Assembly (NCBI RefSeq): GCF_003010955.1
Contig: NZ_PGGO01000004.1
Location: 45,683 to 109,682 of the forward strand
From: Phyllobacterium brassicacearum
GTDB lineage: Bacteria; Pseudomonadota; Alphaproteobacteria; Rhizobiales; Rhizobiaceae
Length of the DNA: 64,000 bases
Reading direction: 5' to 3'
The notes beneath the pieces are model-generated. The model ran no database searches, had not been told where the DNA came from, and saw nothing but the letters and a program-made list of their open reading frames with translations. Both the position numbers and the translations under genes were made by a program. Positions 37,570-46,843 of the stretch are shown here, one piece after another (position 1 is the first letter of the stretch; the number at the start of each line of letters is the position of its first letter).

Positions 37570-37789
37570 AGTTTCCTCCTTGATTTTTCTTGTGCGTCCG
37601 GTCGATTCTCCGGTGCTGGCAAAGTTCTACTGGCTTTGAATAAGCCTGTCAGCAACGATTGATCGAAATTCTGCGTGAACCTTAGAAAATCTGACAGATC
37701 TCCAAAAATTGCGGACATTTTTGACCATATCGATCAATTTTTTGAAGAAAACCATCAATTTTATTGTTGAATCTTCGATTTCTATATTT

Positions 37790-38062
37790 TTAGTCTGCAT
37801 TCGGCAGCCGGCGCATCGTGAATTCGATGATATCACCGGGCCGTTCATACCAGCTTTCGATCTCGGTCCAATACGCAGCTTTCGGGTATTGTTCGAACCA
37901 CTCGCGGGCCTTTTCCCTTGCGGCCAGTCGGGGCAATCTGAAACTTTCGCGGACAAATGCGCCACGCTGTTGGTTGGTGCCCTCGCGGCTTTCCTTCAAT
38001 CTCTTGCGCAAGCCATCAAGCGGCGGCTTGGGAAACTGCGACCGGGGCGCTTTGGAGACCAT
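37790..38062 (-). CDS. Small conserved basic protein, function unknown
   Basis: 90 residues from ATG 38062 (GAGGGATA upstream), starting VSKAPRSQFPKPPLDGLRKR. An ATG at 38128 is also in frame but has no ribosome binding site. Basic first half, then a Trp/Tyr-rich segment (REWFEQYPKAAYWTEIESWY) and a C-terminus ending MRRLPNAD. I recognise the pattern as a small uncharacterised rhizobial protein, without a role. No membrane segment. Confidence 0.6.
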   Translation of the reverse strand: MVSKAPRSQFPKPPLDGLRKRLKESREGTNQQRGAFVRESFRLPRLAAREKAREWFEQYPKAAYWTEIESWYERPGDIIEFTMRRLPNAD

Positions 38063-38216
38063 CTCGTATCCCTCACTCAACCCTACACCGGTAGAGATTA
38101 GGGAGTGTTCAGACGGAAAACGAGTCATTTTTTGTGCATTTAGCAATTGAGTAAACAACCCTTCCTTTTGGGTTTCAGCTGATGTGATACTGTCGCGTCA
38201 AAAAGGATTCTTTGCC

Positions 38217-39131
38217 ATGGACCGCCCTGATATTCCCGCCATCCTTCCAGAAGCGCTTGAAGACAAGAAAGTTGCAGCGACCGCCTGGTTCGCGGAGCTG
38301 CGTGACAAGATTTGCGCAGCTTTTGAACAGTTGGAGGACGAGCTGGATGGACCGCTCTCGGATCGCACGCCCGGTCGTTTCAAGCAGACACCGTGGCGAC
38401 GTGATGAAGGTAGGGGCGGCGGCGGCATCATGTCCATCATGCATGGGCGTGTTTTCGAGAAGGTCGGCGTTCATATCTCGACCGTACATGGCGAATTCAG
38501 CCAGGAATTTCGTAAACAGATACCGGGCGCCGACGAGGATCCGCGGTTCTGGGCATCTGGCATTTCATTGATCGCCCATCCGCAAAGTCCTTTTGTTCCG
38601 GCAGTACACATGAACACGCGTATGGTGGTTACGACACGGCAGTGGTTTGGAGGCGGCGCCGACCTGACACCTGTACTGGAACGCAAACGAACTCAGGAGG
38701 ACTCCGATACGGTGGCGTTTCACAAGGCAATGAAGTTCGTCTGCGACAAGCATTCTGCCGTCGCCAATCACGAAAAATTCAAGGCTTGGTGCGACGAATA
38801 TTTCTATCTTCCCCACCGCAAGGAGCCGCGCGGGACTGGCGGCATCTTCTATGATTGGTTGCATTCCTCAGAAGAGATTGGCGGATGGGATGCCGATTTC
38901 AATTTTACGCGCGATGTTGGCCGGGCCTTCTCCGTTGTCTATCCTTATCTGGTGCGGCAGAACTTCAACCAGGACTGGACCGACGCCGATCGCCAGGAAC
39001 AACTCGTTCGACGCGGCCGCTATGTCGAATTCAATCTGCTCTACGATCGCGGCACGATCTTCGGTTTGAAAACCGGGGGCAACGTCGATTCAATCCTTTC
39101 GTCCATGCCGCCAACGGTTAAATGGCCCTAA
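38217..39131 (+). CDS. hemF: Oxygen-dependent coproporphyrinogen III oxidase
   Basis: 304 residues from ATG 38217, with AAAAGGA upstream; a GTG at 38184 would add 11. Converts coproporphyrinogen III to protoporphyrinogen IX using oxygen in heme synthesis. Seen: [50 protein letters not shown] and [16 protein letters not shown]. Full length, cytosolic. Single gene. A GCGCGG/CCGCGC hairpin lies about 50 bases downstream but has no T-run. Confidence 0.96.
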   Translation: MDRPDIPAILPEALEDKKVAATAWFAELRDKICAAFEQLEDELDGPLSDRTPGRFKQTPWRRDEGRGGGGIMSIMHGRVFEKVGVHISTVHGEFSQEFRKQIPGADEDPRFWASGISLIAHPQSPFVPAVHMNTRMVVTTRQWFGGGADLTPVLERKRTQEDSDTVAFHKAMKFVCDKHSAVANHEKFKAWCDEYFYLPHRKEPRGTGGIFYDWLHSSEEIGGWDADFNFTRDVGRAFSVVYPYLVRQNFNQDWTDADRQEQLVRRGRYVEFNLLYDRGTIFGLKTGGNVDSILSSMPPTVKWP

Positions 39132-39259
39132 TCCAGGTTTTTAGGGATCAAATCTCCGCCTCAATGCGTTATGATGTTTCGCAGCGCGGTTAATGCCGCG
39201 CCTGATCGATGGAGCGCGTCAGGCAAATGTTTGCGGGCTCACAACAGGGAGAGAAAGCC

Positions 39260-39442
39260 ATGAAAGAACTTCATTGCATTGTTCCCGGTTGCCAGTGGCA
39301 TACGCGTCACGACACCGAAGCTGAGATTATCCGCCGCGCCACCGAGCACCTTCGCGAAACGCACGGTGAGACCGTTATTCGCGAGCATATGCTCGAAACG
39401 ATCAAGGCGAATATTCAACCTGAGAAAGGCCGGGCCGCCTGA
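39260..39442 (+). CDS. DUF1059 small protein
   Basis: 60 residues, ATG with GGGAGAGAAA upstream. Starts MKELHCIVPGCQWHTRHDTE, with two Cys and two His that look like a small zinc finger, then EAEIIRRATEHLRETHGE. DUF1059 proteins are uncharacterised. The stop is directly adjacent to the stop of the convergent cca gene. Confidence 0.85.
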   Translation: MKELHCIVPGCQWHTRHDTEAEIIRRATEHLRETHGETVIREHMLETIKANIQPEKGRAA

Positions 39443-40714
39443 TCAAGCTCTCCCCGGGTAATCGGGAATTCTTGCAACCAAATCATCGCGGTTGAGGGTG
39501 AAACCGGACTCGATCCATTCGTCCTCGAGCGCGCGGTACACTTGCCCGATCGCAGGTCCTTGATCGAGCCCGGCGGCAACAATGTCACCGCCGGATAACG
39601 GGAATTTCGGCTTCTCGTACCTCTCCAAAAAAGTCAGTAGTTTTGACAGATGCCCAGCACGCATCATTGCCGCATTGTCATTCACCGCGTCTGCACGAGC
39701 GGAGGCTAGGGCGAGGCTAAGGCGGTCACGCATGCCTTGTTCGCTGCTCCGGTAGAGCTTCTTCGCAAATCCTGCTTCCGAAATTTCCGGTTGCGGGGGC
39801 AGTGTGGTTGTCCAGGCATTGAGCCTATCACGCTCGCTGTTTGACAGTTTCAGCCGCGAAGCGAGTTCAGCAACGCGTTCGACATTCGGCGGGATCATGC
39901 TTGCGAGGCGCAAGAGCGGATCGGCATCCCAGTGGAGGTCCTGCTCGGTTGTCACCAAACCGTGGATCGCGTCGATGCCCCATTTTTCGCTTTCTGGCAA
40001 AACTGCCGTCAGCACGCCCGCCTGTCGCATCCACAAGAGTGCACGTGAGGGATCCGGGGCAGCCAGAAGTTTCTTCAATTCGGACCAGACCCGCTCTGCC
40101 GATAGCCGGGCAAGACCATCCTTTAATCGAGCGCAGGCCTTCAATCCTTCGCTTTCCGGGCGACCTTTTCCATACCAGGCAAAAAATCGGAAAAACCTCA
40201 AAATCCGCAGATAATCCTCCCGGATGCGCTGTTCCGGGTCACCGATGAAACGCAACGTGCGGCTTTCAATGTCAGCAAGTCCCCCGACGAGATCGATTAT
40301 CGTCCCATCAGCCTCTACATACAGGGCGTTGATTGTGAAATCGCGTCGCTCTGCGTCCACGCGCCATTCACGACCAAAGGCCACCTCGGCATGACGGCCA
40401 TCGGTTTCGACATCTGCCCGCAGAGTCGTGACTTCATAGGGCTGTTCGTTTGCTATGACGGTCACGGTACCGTGTTCGATGCCGGTTGGCACAACCTTGA
40501 ACCCGGCCTCTTCTGCGCGTCGCGAGGTTTCGTTCGGCAAACAGGTTGTCGCGATATCGAGGTCGCCGACCCGCTGGCCTAGCAGCGTGTTCCGCACAGC
40601 GCCGCCGACGACGCGCGCGCCCTCTCCTCCACTGGAAAGCACTGCTAGCAGTTTCTGCAGGGATGAATCCTTGAGCCATGGGGCATTGTCGGCGATGGAC
40701 GCAAGTGTGCTCAA
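39443..40714 (-). CDS. cca: CCA tRNA nucleotidyltransferase/poly(A) polymerase family
   Basis: 423 residues, TTG start with AAGG upstream; the TTGA overlaps the stop of the NUDIX gene. Nucleotidyltransferase class II: VVGGAVRNTLLG, catalytic DLDIATT, RRDFTINALY, and EDYLRILRFFRF. The C-terminal 200 residues are the helical tRNA-binding part, with no HD domain. It could add CCA to tRNA or poly(A) to RNA; the alphaproteobacterial members are usually called CCA-adding. Confidence 0.9.
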   Translation of the reverse strand: MSTLASIADNAPWLKDSSLQKLLAVLSSGGEGARVVGGAVRNTLLGQRVGDLDIATTCLPNETSRRAEEAGFKVVPTGIEHGTVTVIANEQPYEVTTLRADVETDGRHAEVAFGREWRVDAERRDFTINALYVEADGTIIDLVGGLADIESRTLRFIGDPEQRIREDYLRILRFFRFFAWYGKGRPESEGLKACARLKDGLARLSAERVWSELKKLLAAPDPSRALLWMRQAGVLTAVLPESEKWGIDAIHGLVTTEQDLHWDADPLLRLASMIPPNVERVAELASRLKLSNSERDRLNAWTTTLPPQPEISEAGFAKKLYRSSEQGMRDRLSLALASARADAVNDNAAMMRAGHLSKLLTFLERYEKPKFPLSGGDIVAAGLDQGPAIGQVYRALEDEWIESGFTLNRDDLVARIPDYPGRA

Positions 40715-41358
40715 GCATAGAGCCTTTCATAAAGCGTGCGGATAATTCCGGCGGTGACTCCCCAGATGAAGCGATCACCAAATGGCATCGTATAATAGAA
40801 CCGTTCCTTGTCCTGCCATATCCGACTTTCGCGGCGATGATTGGCAGGATTCATCAGGAACGATAATGGAACCTCGAAAACGTCGGCGACTTCATCCGGG
40901 TTCGGCGCCAGTTCAAAGGGCGGATGCACCAAACCAAGGACTGGCGTTATCGAATATCCGGTCGTTGTCAAATAGCGTGGCAGGCGGCCAATGAGTTCCA
41001 CGTGCCGTCCCTCAAGCCCGATTTCCTCATGTGTCTCGCGTAATGCCGCTTTCTCGGGCTCATAATCGTCTTCTGGATCGATCGCTCCTCCTGGAAAAGC
41101 CACTTGACCAGAATGCTTGCGCATATTGGCCGTGCGGATTGTAAGGATTACGCTCGCTTCATCGCCGCGATCAACGATCGGGACCAGCACAGCCGCATCT
41201 CGCAACGGATTTGCAGCAATCATGGCATCCAGATCTGGATTGAGCAGATGGTCGCCATGGTCCTCACCCAACGTTTCATTGCCCTTGATCGCAACGCGAC
41301 GGGCGAAAGCCCGGGCGGAGAAGCCCGCTTCAAGGGTTCCAGGCGGAGATGGGATCAT
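40711..41358 (-). CDS. NUDIX hydrolase, CoA pyrophosphatase type
   Basis: 215 residues. The NUDIX box reads GGAIDPEDDYEPEKAALRE then THEEIGL, fitting GX5EX7REUXEEXGU. The N-terminal LTIRTANMRKHSGQVAFPG is the UPF0035 signature of CoA diphosphatases (NudL). It overlaps DUF1285 by four bases upstream and cca downstream, forming a tight three-gene operon. Confidence 0.9.
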   Translation of the reverse strand: MIPSPPGTLEAGFSARAFARRVAIKGNETLGEDHGDHLLNPDLDAMIAANPLRDAAVLVPIVDRGDEASVILTIRTANMRKHSGQVAFPGGAIDPEDDYEPEKAALRETHEEIGLEGRHVELIGRLPRYLTTTGYSITPVLGLVHPPFELAPNPDEVADVFEVPLSFLMNPANHRRESRIWQDKERFYYTMPFGDRFIWGVTAGIIRTLYERLYA

Positions 41359-41963
41359 AGGCTTTGCTTTTCCAGTTCGCTTGCCGGCATAATTGGGAAG
41401 ATTTTGCCTCTCGATCGGACAGCGAACATGTTTTCACCATTAACGGCAATGTCTTCTCCGCAACTAACCAATTCGTACATGACCGGGCGAGCAAGGAGCG
41501 CTTCGAGCCGCCCCCGAACGAGAACGTACGGCTTCAGGCCGCCGTTAGCCTCATCGACGACAAAACGCAGGGGATTGTCGGCGCTGGCCTCAATAACATC
41601 GCCAACATTCGTGCGAAAGGTCATAATCTGGCTGTTGCCCTCACCGGACACGTTGAGTTCGACGGCAAGAAAAGGTGCATCCTCAACTCGTATACCTACC
41701 TTCTCAACGGGCGTTACGAGATAGGTCTTTCCATCACTGTCCTTGCGCAAAACCGTCGAGAACAGGCGCACAAGCGGCTGCCTTCCGATAGGTGTCCCCA
41801 TGTAGAACCAAGTCCCGTCAGCTCTGATTTCGATGTCAAGATCGCCGCAAAAGTCGGGGTTCCATTTGTCGACGGGTGGTAGCTCTTTGCCTTGAGCGGC
41901 TGCGCGCGAGATTAGCGCCTCAAGTCCACCTGGGCTTTGCAAAGCACCTTCCCTGATCGCCAT
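41355..41963 (-). CDS. DUF1285 protein
   Basis: 202 residues, ATG with AAGGACAGG upstream. Contains GTWFYMGTPIGRQPLVRLFS near residue 70 and YLVTPVEKVGIRVEDAPF, the DUF1285 hallmarks, with a C-terminal VLVRGRLEALLARPVMYEL. Two small beta domains in known structures; biochemical role unknown. First gene of the DUF1285-NUDIX-cca operon, an order common in Rhizobiales. Confidence 0.88.
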   Translation of the reverse strand: MAIREGALQSPGGLEALISRAAAQGKELPPVDKWNPDFCGDLDIEIRADGTWFYMGTPIGRQPLVRLFSTVLRKDSDGKTYLVTPVEKVGIRVEDAPFLAVELNVSGEGNSQIMTFRTNVGDVIEASADNPLRFVVDEANGGLKPYVLVRGRLEALLARPVMYELVSCGEDIAVNGENMFAVRSRGKIFPIMPASELEKQSL

Positions 41964-42086
41964 AGCCTGTCCTTTTTTCTGTATACGTCACGAAATAGTC
42001 AACGTTGGACCGCTTGTCTGCATGTCATAGTGATTTAGATTCATTTAAGAAAGACTCTGAGCAGATACCAGCGGCGAGGTAAGCCC

Positions 42087-43094
42087 ATGACCCTGATTAA
42101 ACCTGAGGTACAATCCGATCCCAAGGCTATGATCGCCGAGGCGGAAAGAGCACTGGCCGACATTGCGAAGATAAAAGCAGGAATCGGCACTGTCATCTTT
42201 GGTCAGGAAAGTGTCATCGAGCGAACACTCGTGGCGTTGCTTGCAGGCGGACATGCGCTTCTGGTTGGTGTTCCGGGTCTCGCCAAGACGAAGCTGGTAG
42301 AAACTTTGGGAACGGTACTTGGGCTCGACGAGCGCCGCATCCAGTTCACGCCAGATCTGATGCCATCCGATATCCTCGGTTCCGAAGTCATGGAGCAGGA
42401 CGACAATGGCAAGCGTTACTTCCGCTATGTCAAAGGTCCAGTCTTTGCCCAGTTGTTGATGGCTGACGAAATCAACCGCGCATCACCGCGCACGCAATCA
42501 GCGCTGTTGCAGGCAATGCAGGAATATCATGTAACAATCGCTGGCGAACGCCATGATCTGCCCCAGCCGTTCCACGTCCTGGCGACACAGAACCCGCTGG
42601 AGCAGGAAGGCACTTATCCGCTGCCTGAGGCACAGCTCGACCGGTTTCTGATGCAGATCGATATTCTCTATCCCGAGCTTGAAGCAGAACGGCGCGTTCT
42701 CCTTGAAACCACCGGTATCTCCGAAGCCACGGCGGAAACGATTATCGATGCGGAGCGGCTTCGGGACATGCAACAGCTGATCCGGCGCATGCCTGTGCCC
42801 GAGGGTGTAGTCGACGCCATTCTCACGCTTGTGCGTTCCGCACGTCCCGGCGCTGACAATGAGATTGCGAAGAAATTCATATCTTGGGGTCCGGGACCGC
42901 GCGCCAGCCAGGCTTTGATGCTCTGCTCCAGAGCCCGAGCACTTTATGACGGACGCCTCGCTCCTTCAGTGGACGATGTAAAAGCGCTTGCCGAACCAGT
43001 ATTGCAGCATCGCATGGCGCTGACATTTGCTGCACGCGCCGATGGCATGAACGTTCGTGATGTCATAGCCAACCTGACCAAGGCTGCTCTGTAA
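42087..43094 (+). CDS. moxR: MoxR-family AAA+ ATPase
   Basis: 335 residues. Walker A GVPGLAKTK, Walker B LLMADEINRASPRTQ, sensor 1 in LATQNPLEQEGTYPLPEAQ, and a lid domain. Full-length MoxR. These ATPases work as chaperones for VWA-domain partners. The start of the next gene overlaps its stop by one base (TAATG). First of the four-gene MoxR-DUF58 operon at 42087-48925. Confidence 0.95.
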   Translation: MTLIKPEVQSDPKAMIAEAERALADIAKIKAGIGTVIFGQESVIERTLVALLAGGHALLVGVPGLAKTKLVETLGTVLGLDERRIQFTPDLMPSDILGSEVMEQDDNGKRYFRYVKGPVFAQLLMADEINRASPRTQSALLQAMQEYHVTIAGERHDLPQPFHVLATQNPLEQEGTYPLPEAQLDRFLMQIDILYPELEAERRVLLETTGISEATAETIIDAERLRDMQQLIRRMPVPEGVVDAILTLVRSARPGADNEIAKKFISWGPGPRASQALMLCSRARALYDGRLAPSVDDVKALAEPVLQHRMALTFAARADGMNVRDVIANLTKAAL

Positions 43095-44008
43095 TGGCAG
43101 CAATCGGCGCGCAGGTTCGACGGACCGAGACAGGTGACGCGTTGGCGCGAGCCCGCCAGCGTGCAGCCCTTCTGCCTGATCTTCTCGTCGAGGCGCGTCG
43201 TATTCTCAACACCGTCAACACCGGCTGGCATGGCCGACGCAAGAGCGGCGTGGGCGAGAGTTTCTGGCAGTTTCGCCCTTATACGGAGGGTGAAGCCGTT
43301 TCGCGCATTGACTGGCGCAGATCTGCCCGCGATGATCGAACCTATATCCGTGATCAGGAATGGGAAGCCGCCCATACGGTCTGGCTGTGGGCCGACCCTT
43401 CGCCATCGATGCTGTACAAGTCAGAACAGGCGCACGTATCGAAAGAGTCGCGCGCCCTGGTGCTCGTTCTCGCATTGGCCGAGCTTTTGTCACGCAGCGG
43501 TGAGCGTATTGGCTTTCCCGGCATTACCGACCCTTCGTCGGCCCGAAATGGCGCTGAGCGCCTGGCAACCCTGCTCTCGCACACCTCCAGCCTGCCCGCC
43601 AAACCCGACCTCAGCAAAGTGCGCCGGTTTTCTGACGTGGTTATCGTCAGCGATTTCCTCGATCCTGTCGAAGAGACGCTCGCCGTCCTGCAAAAGCTTG
43701 CCCATGACGGCGCTCGTGCCCATCTGATAGAAGTGTACGATCCAGCCGAAGAAGAATTTCCCTATAGGCGCCGGACGGAATTCATTGATCCGGAGAACGG
43801 GACCTCTCTGACCTTCGGTCGTGCCCAAGACTATGCCGAAGATTACAGGCGCCTTTTCTTTGCCCGCCGCGACACGTTGAGTGCTTTTTGCAAACGAATT
43901 GGTTGGAGCTACACCACTAACCGTACTGACCGGCTGGCTTCCGATGCTCTGGTATCGGTTCACATGAACATGACTGCCAGTATCGGATATCAGGGAGGAA
44001 CCACATGA
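43094..44008 (+). CDS. DUF58 protein
   Basis: 304 residues. Central motif FRPYTEGEAVSRIDWRRSAR, followed by LWADPSPSM, is the DUF58 core, whose fold resembles von Willebrand factor A domains. Ligands of a MIDAS-type metal site may be in the DPSPSM stretch. A DUF58 gene next to moxR is the usual arrangement. ATGA overlap with the following gene suggests coupled translation. Confidence 0.93.
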   Translation: MAAIGAQVRRTETGDALARARQRAALLPDLLVEARRILNTVNTGWHGRRKSGVGESFWQFRPYTEGEAVSRIDWRRSARDDRTYIRDQEWEAAHTVWLWADPSPSMLYKSEQAHVSKESRALVLVLALAELLSRSGERIGFPGITDPSSARNGAERLATLLSHTSSLPAKPDLSKVRRFSDVVIVSDFLDPVEETLAVLQKLAHDGARAHLIEVYDPAEEEFPYRRRTEFIDPENGTSLTFGRAQDYAEDYRRLFFARRDTLSAFCKRIGWSYTTNRTDRLASDALVSVHMNMTASIGYQGGTT

Positions 44009-46839
44009 GTGCCCTCCCGCTCGCCTTTGGTGCGCCTGCAATCCTTCTGAGTTTGATCATTCTTCCGCTCATTTGGTGGCTTTTGCGGGTGACACCGCCA
44101 CGGCCAATCAGAGAGGTGTTTCCTCCGCTGAAAATCCTGGCGCAGCTGCTGAAGAAGGAAGAGACACCGAACAAGAGCCCGTGGTGGCTGACTTTGTTGC
44201 GTCTGCTGCTCGCAGCTTTGGTGATACTGGCCCTGTCCGAACCTGTCTGGAATCCGCGGCCAGAAACGCTGACAGGCAAAGAGCCTGTCGCGATCGTGCT
44301 CGATAATGGCTGGTCGTCGAACGAGGAATGGAACGCGCGCAAGGAAACCGCCGAACGGCTGATTGCTGACGCCGCGCAATCAGGGGCACTCATTTATATT
44401 CTCGGCACCGCTGAAAAAGCCAATGCAGACATAGGCCCGTTCGAGGCCAACGCCGCACTGGAGCGGTTACGGGCATTGACGGTACGGCCAATTCCAGTTG
44501 ATCGCCAAGCAGCTTTTGCGCGATTGAGAACAGCACTTGCAAACATTTCCGGAACGCGAATTGCCTATTTGAACGACGGTGTCGACACGCCGCAATCGGC
44601 CGAGGCACTGAAATCGCTGGAAGGCACAGGTATCGCGTCCATGATCTGGTATGAGCCGTCGATTTCGTCGCTTGTAGCGATACGCCAAGCCGTGAACAAT
44701 GCGAATGGCCTGACCGTCCGCGCGGTGCGCCCAGTCAATGATCGTGGCCAAAGCGGCGTCACCATTGGGGCTTTCGACGAGAAGGGCCGCCGAATCGCCG
44801 AAACTGGACTGGTGTTTACTGCCGGCGAGGCGACCGCCGAGGCAGTTATCAGCGCCCCTTATGAACTGCGTAACGATTTTCACACCCTGCGTGTCGACGG
44901 GACTGCTCAGGCGGGCGGAACCTATCTGATCGACGACAACAACAAACGGCGGCGCGTTGCACTCCTTTCCGGTTCGGAAGCAGACATCTCACAGCCGTTG
45001 CTTTCGCCGCTCTATTACATTTCGCGGGCCCTTGAACCTTTTGCTGATCTCTTGCGCCCACGCAATGCGGAATTGGTGCGGGCAGTGCCGGAGTTGCTCG
45101 AGCAGAAGCCGTCGGTTGTTATCATGGCCGACATCGGCAAGCTTCCCGCCGAGACAGAGCAGATATTGTCAGACTGGATCAACAAGGGTGGCACGCTGGT
45201 CCGTTTTGCCGGACCACGTCTGGCGGGTAACAGCGAACTTGATCCGCTCTTGCCCGTAACGCTGCGCAGGGGTGAGCGATCGTTGGGCGGGACATTGTCT
45301 TGGAAGGAGTCGCAGCCCGTCGCCGCTTTTCCGGAAAATGGACCTTTCGGAGGCTTGCCAACTCCCCAGGATGTGACGGTGACACGACAGGTGCTGGCTG
45401 AGCCATCCGCCGATCTTTACGACAAAAGTTGGGCCAACCTGGCCGATGGTACTCCGCTGGTAACCGGGGAGGCGCGCCAGCGTGGCCAGCTTGTGCTGTT
45501 TCATGTAACACCCGAAGCCACCTGGTCGAACCTCCCGATCAGCGGCAGTTTTGTCGACATGTTGCATCGTATCATTTCGTTGTCCAACAGTTCCGGACCG
45601 ACATCAAACGACACCCGCGAAAGCGGCTCAGCCGTCCTGCCTCCCTATCTTACATTGAGTGCCGAAGGCACGCTCGTACCGCCAAATGGAGATACCAAAC
45701 CATTGCTCATCAGAAGCGGCACAAGCCCAGAGGTAAGCTTTGATAATCCGCCCGGCTTCTATGGTGTCGAAGATGCCATGATGGCGTTCAACCTCTTCAA
45801 GCCAGACGGCGAAATCAAACCGTTGATACGACCAGACCTGACAATACCAGTCATGACAGCCCGTTACGCGGTCGATGAGTCCGTGCCACTTCGCGGGCCG
45901 CTCTTTGCCCTCGCATCATTGCTCCTTGCCCTGGATGCCATCGCCATCCTGTGGCTTGGTGGTCATTTGCGCCGGCGCTTTCGCCCGACAGCAACCGCAG
46001 CTTCTCTGGTCATCCTCACGCTGGCAGCTATTGCCGGATTCGGTCCCTCACCCGCCCTCGCACAACAAAATGACAGCAAACCCGGTGACCAATTCGTCCT
46101 CGAAGCGGTCAATGCCACCCATCTCGCCTATGTTATTACTGGCGACCGGGCGGTCGACGACGTCAGCAAGGCGGGCCTTTCGGGCCTATCCCGGGCCCTC
46201 ACCGACAGCACTGCACTGGAGCCAGGTGAACCTATCGGCGTCAATCCGGCGACAGACGAACTGGCCTTCTTTCCCCTGATCTATTGGCCGATCGATGCCG
46301 CGGCCAGAATGCCGTCTCCGGAAGCCATTGCCAAGATCGATGCCTATATGCAGCAGGGCGGAACCGTTCTTTTCGATACGCGCGATCAGGATGCAGCGGC
46401 TATCAATTTTGAGAACTCCACAACGCCTGCCAATCAACGATTGAGGGATATTCTCGCCGGACTTAACATACCGCCGCTCGAACCGGTCCCGAGCGATCAT
46501 GTCCTGACCAAATCTTTCTACATATTGCAGGATTTCCCCGGCCGATACCGTGGTAGCCCGCTCTGGGTGCAAGCTTCGCTTTCGACCGAAACTCGCGCGG
46601 ACAGACCAGTGCGTGCCGGCGATGGTGTCACTCCAATCATGATCACCGGCAATGACCTTGCCGGTGCATGGGCCATAAATGCCGACGGGTCACCCATTCT
46701 GCCGACGATACCGAATGATCCTATGCAGCGTACCTATGCCTACCGCACTGGCATCAACATCGTCATGTATATGCTGACGGGCAACTACAAGTCAGATCAG
46801 GTGCATGTGCCCGACATTCTCGAGCGGTTGGGGAATTAG
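44005..46839 (+). CDS. BatA-like membrane protein with C-terminal DUF4159
   Basis: 944 residues. The first 80 residues hold two membrane helices with the BatA pattern (PLIWWLLRVTPPRP, TLLRLLLAALVILALSEPVW). A long extracytoplasmic part contains a VWA-like fold, then two further helices at about 630-690 (LFALASLLLALDAIAILWLG, ASLVILTLAAIAGFG) ending in a signal-like ALAQQ. The final 250 residues are DUF4159 (FPLIYWPIDAAA, MQQGGTVLFDTRDQD, YRGSPLWVQ). Two fused modules, both anchored in the inner membrane and facing the periplasm. Confidence 0.85.
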   Translation: MSALPLAFGAPAILLSLIILPLIWWLLRVTPPRPIREVFPPLKILAQLLKKEETPNKSPWWLTLLRLLLAALVILALSEPVWNPRPETLTGKEPVAIVLDNGWSSNEEWNARKETAERLIADAAQSGALIYILGTAEKANADIGPFEANAALERLRALTVRPIPVDRQAAFARLRTALANISGTRIAYLNDGVDTPQSAEALKSLEGTGIASMIWYEPSISSLVAIRQAVNNANGLTVRAVRPVNDRGQSGVTIGAFDEKGRRIAETGLVFTAGEATAEAVISAPYELRNDFHTLRVDGTAQAGGTYLIDDNNKRRRVALLSGSEADISQPLLSPLYYISRALEPFADLLRPRNAELVRAVPELLEQKPSVVIMADIGKLPAETEQILSDWINKGGTLVRFAGPRLAGNSELDPLLPVTLRRGERSLGGTLSWKESQPVAAFPENGPFGGLPTPQDVTVTRQVLAEPSADLYDKSWANLADGTPLVTGEARQRGQLVLFHVTPEATWSNLPISGSFVDMLHRIISLSNSSGPTSNDTRESGSAVLPPYLTLSAEGTLVPPNGDTKPLLIRSGTSPEVSFDNPPGFYGVEDAMMAFNLFKPDGEIKPLIRPDLTIPVMTARYAVDESVPLRGPLFALASLLLALDAIAILWLGGHLRRRFRPTATAASLVILTLAAIAGFGPSPALAQQNDSKPGDQFVLEAVNATHLAYVITGDRAVDDVSKAGLSGLSRALTDSTALEPGEPIGVNPATDELAFFPLIYWPIDAAARMPSPEAIAKIDAYMQQGGTVLFDTRDQDAAAINFENSTTPANQRLRDILAGLNIPPLEPVPSDHVLTKSFYILQDFPGRYRGSPLWVQASLSTETRADRPVRAGDGVTPIMITGNDLAGAWAINADGSPILPTIPNDPMQRTYAYRTGINIVMYMLTGNYKSDQVHVPDILERLGN

Positions 46840-46843
46840 AGCC